DNA of 64,000 nt from a bacterium (GTDB taxonomy: Bacteria > Patescibacteriota > Minisyncoccia > Minisyncoccales > Minisyncoccaceae): NCBI GenBank assembly GCA_023228085.1, contig JALOBW010000001.1:186001-250000 (forward strand), given 5' to 3'. The notes under the pieces are model-generated. The model did not search any database. It was not told the origin of the DNA and saw only the letters and a list, made by a program, of their open reading frames with translations. The translations under genes and the position numbers were made by a program. This document shows positions 53,504 through 62,500 of this stretch, in pieces. Within the stretch, counting starts at the first letter, position 1. Every line of letters begins with the position of its first letter.

Positions 53504-53875
53504 ATGACACCTGGATTTGAATTTGTATTTAATGTCTTAGCCAATTTGGTAGTTGAGCTTCCAATTCTTTTTATAATAAGTAAATTTATAATGAAGTGGG
53601 GCTATGAAACTGACCACGTAATATTCTCTGGAACGATTGGTACTTTGATGAGATTGTCGTATGTGTTTTTTGTTTTTCCACTTTTTGTGGCTACAAACGT
53701 TCCTTATTATTTATACATACTTCAGACACTTGGTGTATTAACGGAATCGGTAGTGCTTTATAATACTTTGCGTATAGATTATAAGAAGGCATTAATAATT
53801 TCTATACTACTGGGAGTAGCATCGTTCTTATTTTCTCCTAAAGTATTTTACTTTATAACGACTGGTAAATTTTAA
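53504..53875 (+). CDS. Unknown four-helix membrane protein
   Basis: 123 residues with four hydrophobic helices (about 8-27, 43-62, 66-82, 94-115) and few charged loops. No motif is seen. Its own terminator follows. Confidence 0.6.
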   Translation: MTPGFEFVFNVLANLVVELPILFIISKFIMKWGYETDHVIFSGTIGTLMRLSYVFFVFPLFVATNVPYYLYILQTLGVLTESVVLYNTLRIDYKKALIISILLGVASFLFSPKVFYFITTGKF

Positions 53876-53881
53876 AATCAC

Positions 53882-53908
53882 AAGCTCCTTTAAAAGGAGC
53901 TTTTGTTT
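53882..53908 (+). terminator. Intrinsic terminator
   Basis: AAGCTCCTTT/AAAGGAGCTT form a palindromic stem, followed by a T-rich tail. Confidence 0.85.
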
Positions 53909-53962
53909 TGTATTTAAGCTGAAAATTAGATATAATAATAGCAAATACTTTTAAATAAGGCT

Positions 53963-56900
53963 ATGGACGAAACCCCAAAAAAAGAAAAATTTGATATATC
54001 GGTTATATCAGACAAGGATGATAGCAATACTAATCTTTCTCCAGATAACCAAGAAAAATCTGTTTTGAATACAGACTCTTTAAGAGATTATCTTGGCATT
54101 CAAGAAAAGGCTAAGTCTTCTGATCCTCGCGAAAGAATTTCTTTTTATTTAGATCAAATAAAAGAAGGTTTAAGTCAAAATCTATTATGGCAAGAAATAA
54201 CCTATTTTTGGACACCCAAAAAAATTGGATTTATTTTTGCCTTAGGATTAATTGCGTTTCTTTTATTTTTTGTTTTGTCTTATGTAGATTTTCAAAAAGG
54301 CAATATAAGTGCCCAATATAGATTAGTTCCCGAGAAAGTTTCCAAGTCAGCTGCAATTAAAATTTCCTTACCCATTGATATTAATGTAAAAAATATTGAA
54401 GAAAGAATTTCTTTTGAGCCTAAATTAGAGGGGGATTGGATAAATAGATATACCAGTTTATTTCCACTTGTTTTTGCCGATAATAATCAAAATCAGTTTT
54501 TCTATTTCAAACCTAAATATGACTTAGAAACCAATAAGTATTATGAAGTTTTACTTAGTTTTGATGATGGTAAAAAAATAGGAGTTGATTTTTTAGCGGT
54601 TGATAATCCTAAAACGATTGCTGTTTTTCCTGATGATAAACTTGAAGCGGATGAAAGCTCAAAGATTACAATTGTCTTTAATAGGCAGATGATAGATCCT
54701 TCTAAAGTGGGACAGCTGTCTAGCACTGTTCCAGTTGAAATATATCCAAAGGTTGAGGGTGATTTTACTTGGCTGAGCGATACTACATTACAGCTTGTGC
54801 CAAAGAATAAATTAATTCCGTCAACTGATTACAAAGTAAAAATCAAAAAAGGATTTGTTTCAATAGACGGCGTAAATGTGCCAGAGGCTGATTTTAGTTT
54901 TAAGACGAGAAATGTAAGATATCTCAATGATTCACCAAAGGAAGAAAAGAAAGTTATCTATAATGAGCCGATAAGGATATATTTTAATCAACCAGTAAAT
55001 CTTGAAAAAATAATTAAAGAAACAAGGCTTTATGATTCAGAAAATAAAGAATTAGAGTTTTATGCTCAATATGCAAAAAGTGAAGGTGATGATGTAATTT
55101 CTGACTATCAAGATGAAGAAGTCTTAGAAGTGTATAGCGATGAAGAGCGAGATAAAACATCAATGGCTGACTATGGACTAAAAGCTTTAACTGACTTTAT
55201 CTCTTCAACAATAAAATCTATAAATCCAATTAATGTCTCTAATGAAATCAGTACTCCTTCTTTGGGTAATATCATTACCGATAATAGTTCAAAAAAGAAT
55301 AAATCAGTAATTGAAATATATAATAAAGCGAATTCAAATAATTATTTATGGGCATTGAATTCTAAATATACCCTTGAAATAAATAAGATTTATCCGTTGC
55401 ATGGAAATATTTATAATGAAGGCAAAAAGACTATAGCGATAACATCTGGAGATATTGTTAATACCTGGAGTAGTGTTTCACAAAAAACTAGCGAAACAAG
55501 TCTTGATTTTTTTGATCCATCAGGGGCTTTATCAATAAAGTTTTATGAAGAAATTGACGCCTCAAGAGTAAAGATAAACTCGTCAGGTAAAATTGTTGAT
55601 GTTAAGTATGGACAAAAGTGTAATAACGATGAGTTAAGTATCTATGATTCTGGTTGCATTAAAATTCCCGACAAAAAGAATATTTTAATTTACTTTTCTG
55701 AAAATAATCTTAATCCCAATCAAAAAATTGAAATTTCACTGGAAGAAATATATAGCGTTGATGGTCGTCTTATAAACAAAGAGCCGATTAAAAAGACTTT
55801 GAAGGTATATGATTATTTGGATTTTAATTTAGGAAAAGTTGTGCGAGGAAGTAATTTGTCAGTGTTAGCTATTTGTTCTACCAGCCCATTATTAGTTCCA
55901 GAAAAAAACCAATACGGAGATTTTATTAATGCGAATTTTGATTATGAAATATTTTCATGGAATCAATCATGGCTTCAAAGTTCTGATGGTGATAGTTATT
56001 GTCCTAAAAATAGTTTCACTACAATTATAGATGTAGGTTTTATGCCAGAAAAAGATTATGAGCTTAAGCTTAATTTTGAGGATATTTTTGGGCAAAGGAA
56101 AACAAAAGTAGAAAGATTAAGAACTTCAAAAATGGAAAGTGGTTATATGTCCATTGCTTCAATGCAAAAACAATATGTAGTGACATTACCTGAAAAAACG
56201 GTCCTTTCGTTTTCTTCGCAAAATATTGATAATGTAGACATAAAAATATGTAAAAAAACCGATGGTTATAGTTTTTATTCCGATTTAAATAAAAGAGGTA
56301 AAGACGGAGATAACCATTATATAGAAAATAACGAAATTGATTGTCTTAAAGTTGTTAATAGTAATATTAAGCTTGGAGAAAAATATTGGATAAATAATTA
56401 TTTTAATATTGATATTAAAAAGTATTTTAATGACCCCATTGGTAATTATGTAATAAAAGTATCTAATAGTAATTACAATAACGCCAAGGGAATTTATTCC
56501 TATCTAACTATCACTAATCTTGCTGTAGCAGAAAAGAGAACGGATATTAATTCCTCCAATGAAGACCAAGACTTCTTAAAGGATTTGAAAAACATTTATT
56601 GGGTGACTGATGTAAAAACTCAAAATCCAATATCTAACGCAAAAGTGAAACTTTATAGTAATGGAAAGATTATAGAGGGAGACACCAATAATGAAGGCGT
56701 TTCTCTAATTAGTCCAGTTAAGAATATGGAAGTAGCAGTAGTTGAAAATGGTAGCGACAGTACTATAGTAGGTTTTAATGGAGATTCAATAAATCTTGCA
56801 GGAAATGCTTTTTCAATTAAGAAGTCATATATTTATACGGACAAGTCAAACTACTTACCTGGAGAGACAGTAAATATAAAAGGTTTGCTGCGAACTGGAT

Positions 56901-59900
56901 ATGACGGAAAATATGAAGTTTTAGGTCAAAAGGCAAATGTTTATGTTTTGAATTCAAAGGGAGTAAAAATATCGGAACAAGAAATAAAACTAGATGACTC
57001 CGGAATATTTATAAGCTCAATAAACCTTACAGAAGAAGCTTCTTTAGGTTTGTATTCAATTTGTGCTACCGATTATAATTGTGGATACTTTTCTGTTTTG
57101 CAAGGGGGTAAAAATAATCTTATAGCAGAAGTAAAAACAGATAAAGAAGAGTATATTTCTAAAGATGTATTATCAATGAATATTGACGCTAATTACTATT
57201 TCGGCGTTCCTGTTGAAAATGGAATAGTTGATTATACAGTATCTGCAAAGAATTATTATTTTGATAGATCTACTGGAGATTATAATTTTAATTACATTAA
57301 CGATGATTTTAGTGATAAGTTTTTATTCAAAGATACTGTAAAACTAGATTCAAATGGAAAAGTTGTGATTAAAAAACAAATTGATCTTGATAAGTTTTTT
57401 GGAGAAGATAAACAAAGCAAAATACTAACTTTTGATATTATTATTAAAGATTCATTTGGTCAGAGTATTTCACAAAAAAAGACAGTAATTTTTCACTCAG
57501 GTGAGTCCTACTTAGGTGTGGCACTGAATTCTTATTTTATTTCTAAGGACAGTCCTGTAGGTATTAGAGTTTTGTCCGTGGATATTAATGGTAAGGCTCG
57601 TCAGTTAAAAAACATAGATGTTTTGATAAATAAAATTGATTGGATAAGATCGGGGAATAACTGGGAAAAAGAAATTACAAATGTTAAAAAATTAAGCATA
57701 TCTGTTGGTATTAAGGGAGAGTATTATTCTAACTCTCAAAAGATTTCATCCGAAGGAGAATATGAAATTCTTTTAGTTGGAACTGATTCTAAGAACAACA
57801 AAATATATACCAAATCAGTTTTTTATGTTTATGGTGATGAGGACAATATTGGAATCCAGATAAAAGATGATTTCGCACTAAATCTTAAAACCAATAAGGA
57901 TAGATTAAGAGAGGGTGAATCTGGAGAAGTAATAATTGAATCTCCTTACATGAAAGGAAAAGCACTTATTACCCTAGAAAGAGGAAAAATTTTTGACTAC
58001 AAGATAGTTGATGTTGTGGGTGGTTTTTATAACTACAAATTTAAAGCTCAAAGTTTTTATGCTCCTAATGTTTATGTTTCGGTTTTATTACAAACTTCAA
58101 CCCCTACTGTTAACTTTGCTATGAAAAGTTTCAACATAGAAAGCGATGAGAATAAACTTAGCGTAAGTTTAACTCCCGACAAAAAATCTTATGGACCAGG
58201 CGAGACTGTGAGGTTAAGAGTTTTTACAGCTAAAGCTGGTGGAGGTGTATCTTCTAATTTTTCGTTATCTGTCGTGGGCTCTAATGCTTTGACTTTGAAT
58301 GATCCTCAAAAGGATCCCTTTGCGTTTTTTTATAGCGAATTTCCCTTAACGGTATCAACTTCATCAAACATAAGGAATGTAATAAGTAAAGAGCAAAATA
58401 AAAGTGAAAAATCAGTTGCAAATAATCTTGAACATAATGTCCCATTTTTACAAAATAGTTATAGCGATGTGGTTTATTGGAAAGGAAATATTAAAACTGG
58501 CAATGATGGGCGAGCAGATATAGTTTTTGAATTGCCAGATGTTTTAGCTTACTGGAAAGCTGAAGCAGTTGCCATAACAAGTGGATCAAAAATCGGAGTA
58601 GCTTATCTGAATTTTAATACCGAAAAAGAGTTAACAGCGATTCCACTTAAACCAAAATTTATTATTCCTGGAGACACGTTTTATGTTGGAGCTAGAATTT
58701 CTAATCAATCAAAAAATAAAAAAAGTGTAAAGGTTTCTTTTACTAGTGATACTTTATTATTTACAGGAAACGAAAAAGAAGTGGTTTTAAATGTTGAGAA
58801 AGATGATTCACAATCTGTTTACTTTTCTGTATCAGCCCCTAAGAATTATTTTAAAGATTTTCACAATTTTTCCATAGATATAAAAGGAGACAATATTGAT
58901 GAAAAAATAGAGCAGAATTTGATGGTTTTATCAGATACTACGTATCTCATTTCTAGAACATCTAATTATTCAAATGAAAATAAAATAAGTGAAGCAGTTT
59001 TTATTCCTAAAAATGTTCTAAAGGACGGAGGAAGTCTTTCTATTAGGGGTGGAACTAATTTGTCAATTTTTTTCACAGATGGATTAAATAGCTTTATAAA
59101 GTCTCCGTATAAAGATGCAAATAGTATATCAGCCTCATTAAAATTGTTCAGTAAAATTAAGAGAGTTTTTGAAATTGATAATCCATATAATAAATTTAAT
59201 CTCAGTGGGTTTACTTACGATGGTAGGGAAAGCAATATGGAAAAAATAATTGAGGACGGATTAGTGAATTTTTCTAGAATGCAAAGTGGTGATGGAGGGT
59301 TTAGTCTATTTGGAGATGATAATTCGGATAATACTATTTCTTGTAGGGTATTAGAAGCTTTTGCTGAATTAGAGAATGCGGGAATAATAGAAGATGAAGA
59401 CCAAAGATTTATAAAACTATACGAATACGTTAAAAAGATTTTAGATGCTGGTGACTCAACTGAGGATGAAAAAGTTTCTGCTGTTTATGCACTACTTTCA
59501 ACTAAAAAATTCTTGAATGACGGAAGTATTAAAAATCATGTTTCCAATTTAGTAAAAAACAGTACCGATAAGTTAAGTATTAATTCGTTAGCTAAGCTGG
59601 GAGTATTAACTAATAGTGGTAATTATGGATGGGGACTAAGCGGAAAAATTAACGATTTGCTGGATAAAAAAGTTATTTCTGACGCAAGGGGAATTTATTT
59701 AGGAGATAATTCAAAAAATAATAATCAAGTGATTAACACTGCAACATATCTAAAGTCTATTGTATCTGGAAAAAGAGATAAGGATGTTGATGGATTAATA
59801 AAATGGATTTTAAATAGCAGGACTAATGATGGTTCTTGGGGTTCGGTTCAAAACACTGAAATTGTGATGGATACCTTAATTGACTACATAAATTGGAAAA

Positions 59901-60586
59901 AAGAAACAAATGCTGAGTATTATACTGCCATAAAATTAAATGGAAATGATTTTGATAATTATCAATTTAATTCTACAAAAGTGTTTGATCAATTAAACAA
60001 AAAAATAAGTATTGGTGATATGAGTATCGGTGCAATGAATTTAATTGATATTGATAAATCAAATCATAGACCGTTGTTTAAAGATAAATTTTATTATGAT
60101 ATTTCTCTGAATTATAGCTTTGATAACATAGTTAATTCTGGTGATAATGGTTTTACAATTAAAAAATCGTTTTATCCATTAAATTATGAAAGTAATTCCC
60201 GAGAATTAAATTCTGCCCAGACAGGTGATGTTTTAAGAGCCCATTTAGAGATTGTAGTACCGGAAAACAAAAATTCGGTTATGATAGAAGATTTTATACC
60301 TGCTGGAATGGAAATCTTAGATATGGATTTAATCGCTGATCAAAAATTACTTCGTTCAATTGAAAAACAAGTAAAAAATAATTTTTTGTATCCTGAATAC
60401 AAAGAAATTAAAAACGACAGGGCGATGATTTATAAAAGAAATATAGACGCTGGAGTTTATGAATTTGATTATTATGTTAAAGCCCTTATACCAGGAAGGT
60501 ATCTTGGTTTGCCGACGGTTATTAAGAATTATGATAATCCGAATGAGTATGGTCACACTTCATCTTTTTACTTTGAGATAAAATAG
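53963..60586 (+). CDS. Giant alpha-2-macroglobulin-like surface protein, no thioester
   Basis: 2207 residues. A 87-residue cytoplasmic arm and one membrane helix (about 88-108) precede Ig-like domains and a chain of macroglobulin domains, including the MG2-type YTDKSNYLPGETVNIKG and LTPDKKSYGPGETVRLRVF. The A2M domain follows (VYWKGNIKTGNDGRADI, VFELPDVLAYWKAEAVAI), then the thioester-domain helical barrel (LVNFSRMQSGDGGFSLFGDD) and a receptor-like C-terminal domain. The CxEQ thioester expected after the Pro-Tyr is replaced by SPYKDANS, so covalent trapping should not occur. Bacterial A2Ms are usually periplasmic or surface protease traps. The neighbours are a small anchored protein and a Kazal/chagasin inhibitor. 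Confidence 0.85.
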   Translation: MDETPKKEKFDISVISDKDDSNTNLSPDNQEKSVLNTDSLRDYLGIQEKAKSSDPRERISFYLDQIKEGLSQNLLWQEITYFWTPKKIGFIFALGLIAFLLFFVLSYVDFQKGNISAQYRLVPEKVSKSAAIKISLPIDINVKNIEERISFEPKLEGDWINRYTSLFPLVFADNNQNQFFYFKPKYDLETNKYYEVLLSFDDGKKIGVDFLAVDNPKTIAVFPDDKLEADESSKITIVFNRQMIDPSKVGQLSSTVPVEIYPKVEGDFTWLSDTTLQLVPKNKLIPSTDYKVKIKKGFVSIDGVNVPEADFSFKTRNVRYLNDSPKEEKKVIYNEPIRIYFNQPVNLEKIIKETRLYDSENKELEFYAQYAKSEGDDVISDYQDEEVLEVYSDEERDKTSMADYGLKALTDFISSTIKSINPINVSNEISTPSLGNIITDNSSKKNKSVIEIYNKANSNNYLWALNSKYTLEINKIYPLHGNIYNEGKKTIAITSGDIVNTWSSVSQKTSETSLDFFDPSGALSIKFYEEIDASRVKINSSGKIVDVKYGQKCNNDELSIYDSGCIKIPDKKNILIYFSENNLNPNQKIEISLEEIYSVDGRLINKEPIKKTLKVYDYLDFNLGKVVRGSNLSVLAICSTSPLLVPEKNQYGDFINANFDYEIFSWNQSWLQSSDGDSYCPKNSFTTIIDVGFMPEKDYELKLNFEDIFGQRKTKVERLRTSKMESGYMSIASMQKQYVVTLPEKTVLSFSSQNIDNVDIKICKKTDGYSFYSDLNKRGKDGDNHYIENNEIDCLKVVNSNIKLGEKYWINNYFNIDIKKYFNDPIGNYVIKVSNSNYNNAKGIYSYLTITNLAVAEKRTDINSSNEDQDFLKDLKNIYWVTDVKTQNPISNAKVKLYSNGKIIEGDTNNEGVSLISPVKNMEVAVVENGSDSTIVGFNGDSINLAGNAFSIKKSYIYTDKSNYLPGETVNIKGLLRTGYDGKYEVLGQKANVYVLNSKGVKISEQEIKLDDSGIFISSINLTEEASLGLYSICATDYNCGYFSVLQGGKNNLIAEVKTDKEEYISKDVLSMNIDANYYFGVPVENGIVDYTVSAKNYYFDRSTGDYNFNYINDDFSDKFLFKDTVKLDSNGKVVIKKQIDLDKFFGEDKQSKILTFDIIIKDSFGQSISQKKTVIFHSGESYLGVALNSYFISKDSPVGIRVLSVDINGKARQLKNIDVLINKIDWIRSGNNWEKEITNVKKLSISVGIKGEYYSNSQKISSEGEYEILLVGTDSKNNKIYTKSVFYVYGDEDNIGIQIKDDFALNLKTNKDRLREGESGEVIIESPYMKGKALITLERGKIFDYKIVDVVGGFYNYKFKAQSFYAPNVYVSVLLQTSTPTVNFAMKSFNIESDENKLSVSLTPDKKSYGPGETVRLRVFTAKAGGGVSSNFSLSVVGSNALTLNDPQKDPFAFFYSEFPLTVSTSSNIRNVISKEQNKSEKSVANNLEHNVPFLQNSYSDVVYWKGNIKTGNDGRADIVFELPDVLAYWKAEAVAITSGSKIGVAYLNFNTEKELTAIPLKPKFIIPGDTFYVGARISNQSKNKKSVKVSFTSDTLLFTGNEKEVVLNVEKDDSQSVYFSVSAPKNYFKDFHNFSIDIKGDNIDEKIEQNLMVLSDTTYLISRTSNYSNENKISEAVFIPKNVLKDGGSLSIRGGTNLSIFFTDGLNSFIKSPYKDANSISASLKLFSKIKRVFEIDNPYNKFNLSGFTYDGRESNMEKIIEDGLVNFSRMQSGDGGFSLFGDDNSDNTISCRVLEAFAELENAGIIEDEDQRFIKLYEYVKKILDAGDSTEDEKVSAVYALLSTKKFLNDGSIKNHVSNLVKNSTDKLSINSLAKLGVLTNSGNYGWGLSGKINDLLDKKVISDARGIYLGDNSKNNNQVINTATYLKSIVSGKRDKDVDGLIKWILNSRTNDGSWGSVQNTEIVMDTLIDYINWKKETNAEYYTAIKLNGNDFDNYQFNSTKVFDQLNKKISIGDMSIGAMNLIDIDKSNHRPLFKDKFYYDISLNYSFDNIVNSGDNGFTIKKSFYPLNYESNSRELNSAQTGDVLRAHLEIVVPENKNSVMIEDFIPAGMEILDMDLIADQKLLRSIEKQVKNNFLYPEYKEIKNDRAMIYKRNIDAGVYEFDYYVKALIPGRYLGLPTVIKNYDNPNEYGHTSSFYFEIK

Positions 60587-60644
60587 AGACTCAAGAAGTT
60601 TTTATTCTATATGTTTTTGGTATTTTTTATGGTAATATATCAGT

Positions 60645-61196
60645 ATGAAAAAAGATGAAGTAAAATTTTTATATATAATTTTGTTTTTAGTAGTCGTAAT
60701 TGCTGCAGCCTTGATTTTAATAGTAATAAAAATTGAGAATAATAAAGTTGAGGAAGAAAAACAGAGGAATATATCGTTGCAACAACAACTTGATATGATA
60801 GCAAAGACAAAGAGAGATAATCCTATTTTTGGAGAGTCTATAGAAAAAGAACAAAGAAGTAATACAGAATTAAATGTTCCTGCAGATAAAAAATATATTG
60901 GGAAATGGAAAAGAGTATCTATGTTAATAAATGGAATTCCAGAAAATTTTTCCGAAGCTGTATTAGAAATAAACGAGGATAGTTTTGTTAAAACAACAAA
61001 TTGTTCTATCTCTGGTTCATTATCAATCAACGATAGTAAGATGATAATGAGCGTAGAAGAAGATGGATGCAAAGAGGGGAAAAATAATTTTGTAAACAAC
61101 TATTTAATCTCTCCTGATGGTAAAAAGTTAACTCTTTTAATTAATGATCCCCAATTTAAAATGATTGAGGATTATGAGAGAATAGTTCAAAAATAA
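60645..61196 (+). CDS. Membrane-anchored lipocalin-like protein
   Basis: 183 residues with one N-terminal helix (about 5-28), a coiled stretch (KVEEEKQRNISLQQQLD) and a domain beginning YIGKWKRVSMLINGIPENF that resembles small lipocalin-type barrels, with two conserved-looking Cys. No enzyme motif. It lies between the A2M-like and the Kazal-type genes, 21 bases before the latter, and is probably co-transcribed with it. Confidence 0.5.
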   Translation: MKKDEVKFLYIILFLVVVIAAALILIVIKIENNKVEEEKQRNISLQQQLDMIAKTKRDNPIFGESIEKEQRSNTELNVPADKKYIGKWKRVSMLINGIPENFSEAVLEINEDSFVKTTNCSISGSLSINDSKMIMSVEEDGCKEGKNNFVNNYLISPDGKKLTLLINDPQFKMIEDYERIVQK

Positions 61197-61217
61197 ATTA
61201 TAAATTAATCCAAAGTT

Positions 61218-62390
61218 ATGAAAAAATTATTATTTTTACTAGTTCTATTGTCATTTATAGTAATTTCTCCTGTATCTGCGGTAGGTTCATCATCTACAAA
61301 TAGTTCAAGTGATTTGGTTTATTTAGATGACATAAAAGTAAGTGCTGCACTTAATAATTCTGGGAATGTTAATATTGAATGGTCTACGTACACAAAAGGT
61401 GGTAATTTTTCTTATTATAAAGTAGTAAGATCACAAAGCAATAGCAATCCCGTATATCCAGATGATGGTTATATATTTTATTCAACTGATTTAAACAAAT
61501 TGTCATATACTGACGAAAAGGTGCCTCAAGGAGTGAGTTATTATAGGGTTTGTCAAGTAGATTCAAGTAAAAGATATTGTTCGGCTAATGTTATAAAAAT
61601 TATTAAGGGATCCGAAAATGTGATTAAAGATCCTGTGGTTTGTACTATGGAGTATGCTCCCGTATGTGGAAAAGATGGAAAGACATACAGTAATAAATGT
61701 ATGGCTGGTGCAAGTAATGTAGAAGTAGTTTATAGTGGGGAGTGCAAGGCAAAATGTACAAAAGAATACATTCCTGTATGTGGAAAAGATGGAAAGACAT
61801 ACAGCAATAAATGTATGGCTGAAGCCGCTAATACAGAAGTTAATTATTCTGGTATTTGTAAAAAAACTGTTGTTTGCGAAAGTGAAAATCAATGCAATGC
61901 TAATATTGGTGATTACTTAATTATAAAATTAAAGGAAAATCAAACAACGGGATATAGTTGGACCTATGAATACGATAAGACATTGTTAAATTTTGAAGAG
62001 AAGACAGCAATAAGTAGTTGTACTCAAAATTTAGTTGGATGTGGAAGCGAAGCTTCTTTCAAGTTTAAGGTATTAGCCAGCGGAAGTACAAAATTAACAT
62101 TTATATATTCTAGACCATGGGAAAGTGTAGAGCCAGCTGAGAAAAAGGTATATAATCTTCTTCTTAGCGAGAATCAAGGATGTGATGATATTTTAAATTA
62201 TGTTTGTGGTAAAGATGGAAAAACATACAATAATGAATGTTATGCAAACAAAGCTAATACGGAGGTAAGTTATCAGGGAAAGTGTACGACTTCAACAAAT
62301 AGTGATTATTCTAAAATGACAAGGGATGAATTATTAAGACTATTAATAACTTTATTACAAGCCTTAATAGCCAAAGGACAGATCTTATAA
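61218..62390 (+). CDS. Secreted multi-domain protease inhibitor (Kazal-Kazal-chagasin-Kazal)
   Basis: A signal peptide ([20 protein letters not shown]) and an FN3-like domain (about 33-130) precede three Kazal-type modules (about 142-176, 180-214 and 322-356), each with [13 protein letters not shown] or a close variant, the Kazal core. Between the second and third is a chagasin-like I42 domain (about 229-317): NQTTGYSW matches the NPTTGY loop, GCGSEASF the second loop and SRPWE the third. The Kazal modules target serine proteases and the chagasin domain cysteine proteases, so this one protein could block both classes. Extracellular by its signal peptide. Confidence 0.88.
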   Translation: MKKLLFLLVLLSFIVISPVSAVGSSSTNSSSDLVYLDDIKVSAALNNSGNVNIEWSTYTKGGNFSYYKVVRSQSNSNPVYPDDGYIFYSTDLNKLSYTDEKVPQGVSYYRVCQVDSSKRYCSANVIKIIKGSENVIKDPVVCTMEYAPVCGKDGKTYSNKCMAGASNVEVVYSGECKAKCTKEYIPVCGKDGKTYSNKCMAEAANTEVNYSGICKKTVVCESENQCNANIGDYLIIKLKENQTTGYSWTYEYDKTLLNFEEKTAISSCTQNLVGCGSEASFKFKVLASGSTKLTFIYSRPWESVEPAEKKVYNLLLSENQGCDDILNYVCGKDGKTYNNECYANKANTEVSYQGKCTTSTNSDYSKMTRDELLRLLITLLQALIAKGQIL

Positions 62391-62394
62391 ATTT

Positions 62395-62426
62395 AAACAC
62401 CCTCTTTAAGGGGGGTGTTTTTTTTA
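62395..62426 (+). terminator. Intrinsic terminator
   Basis: AAACACCC pairs with GGGTGTTT around a CTCTTTAAGGG-type loop, with a long T-run. Confidence 0.85.
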
Positions 62427-62500
62427 TTGATTTTTTGAGTTATTGCTAGTAGTATCAAAAAAAATGCTAAAATATCTTCAAGATAATTAAACTGCAAAAT

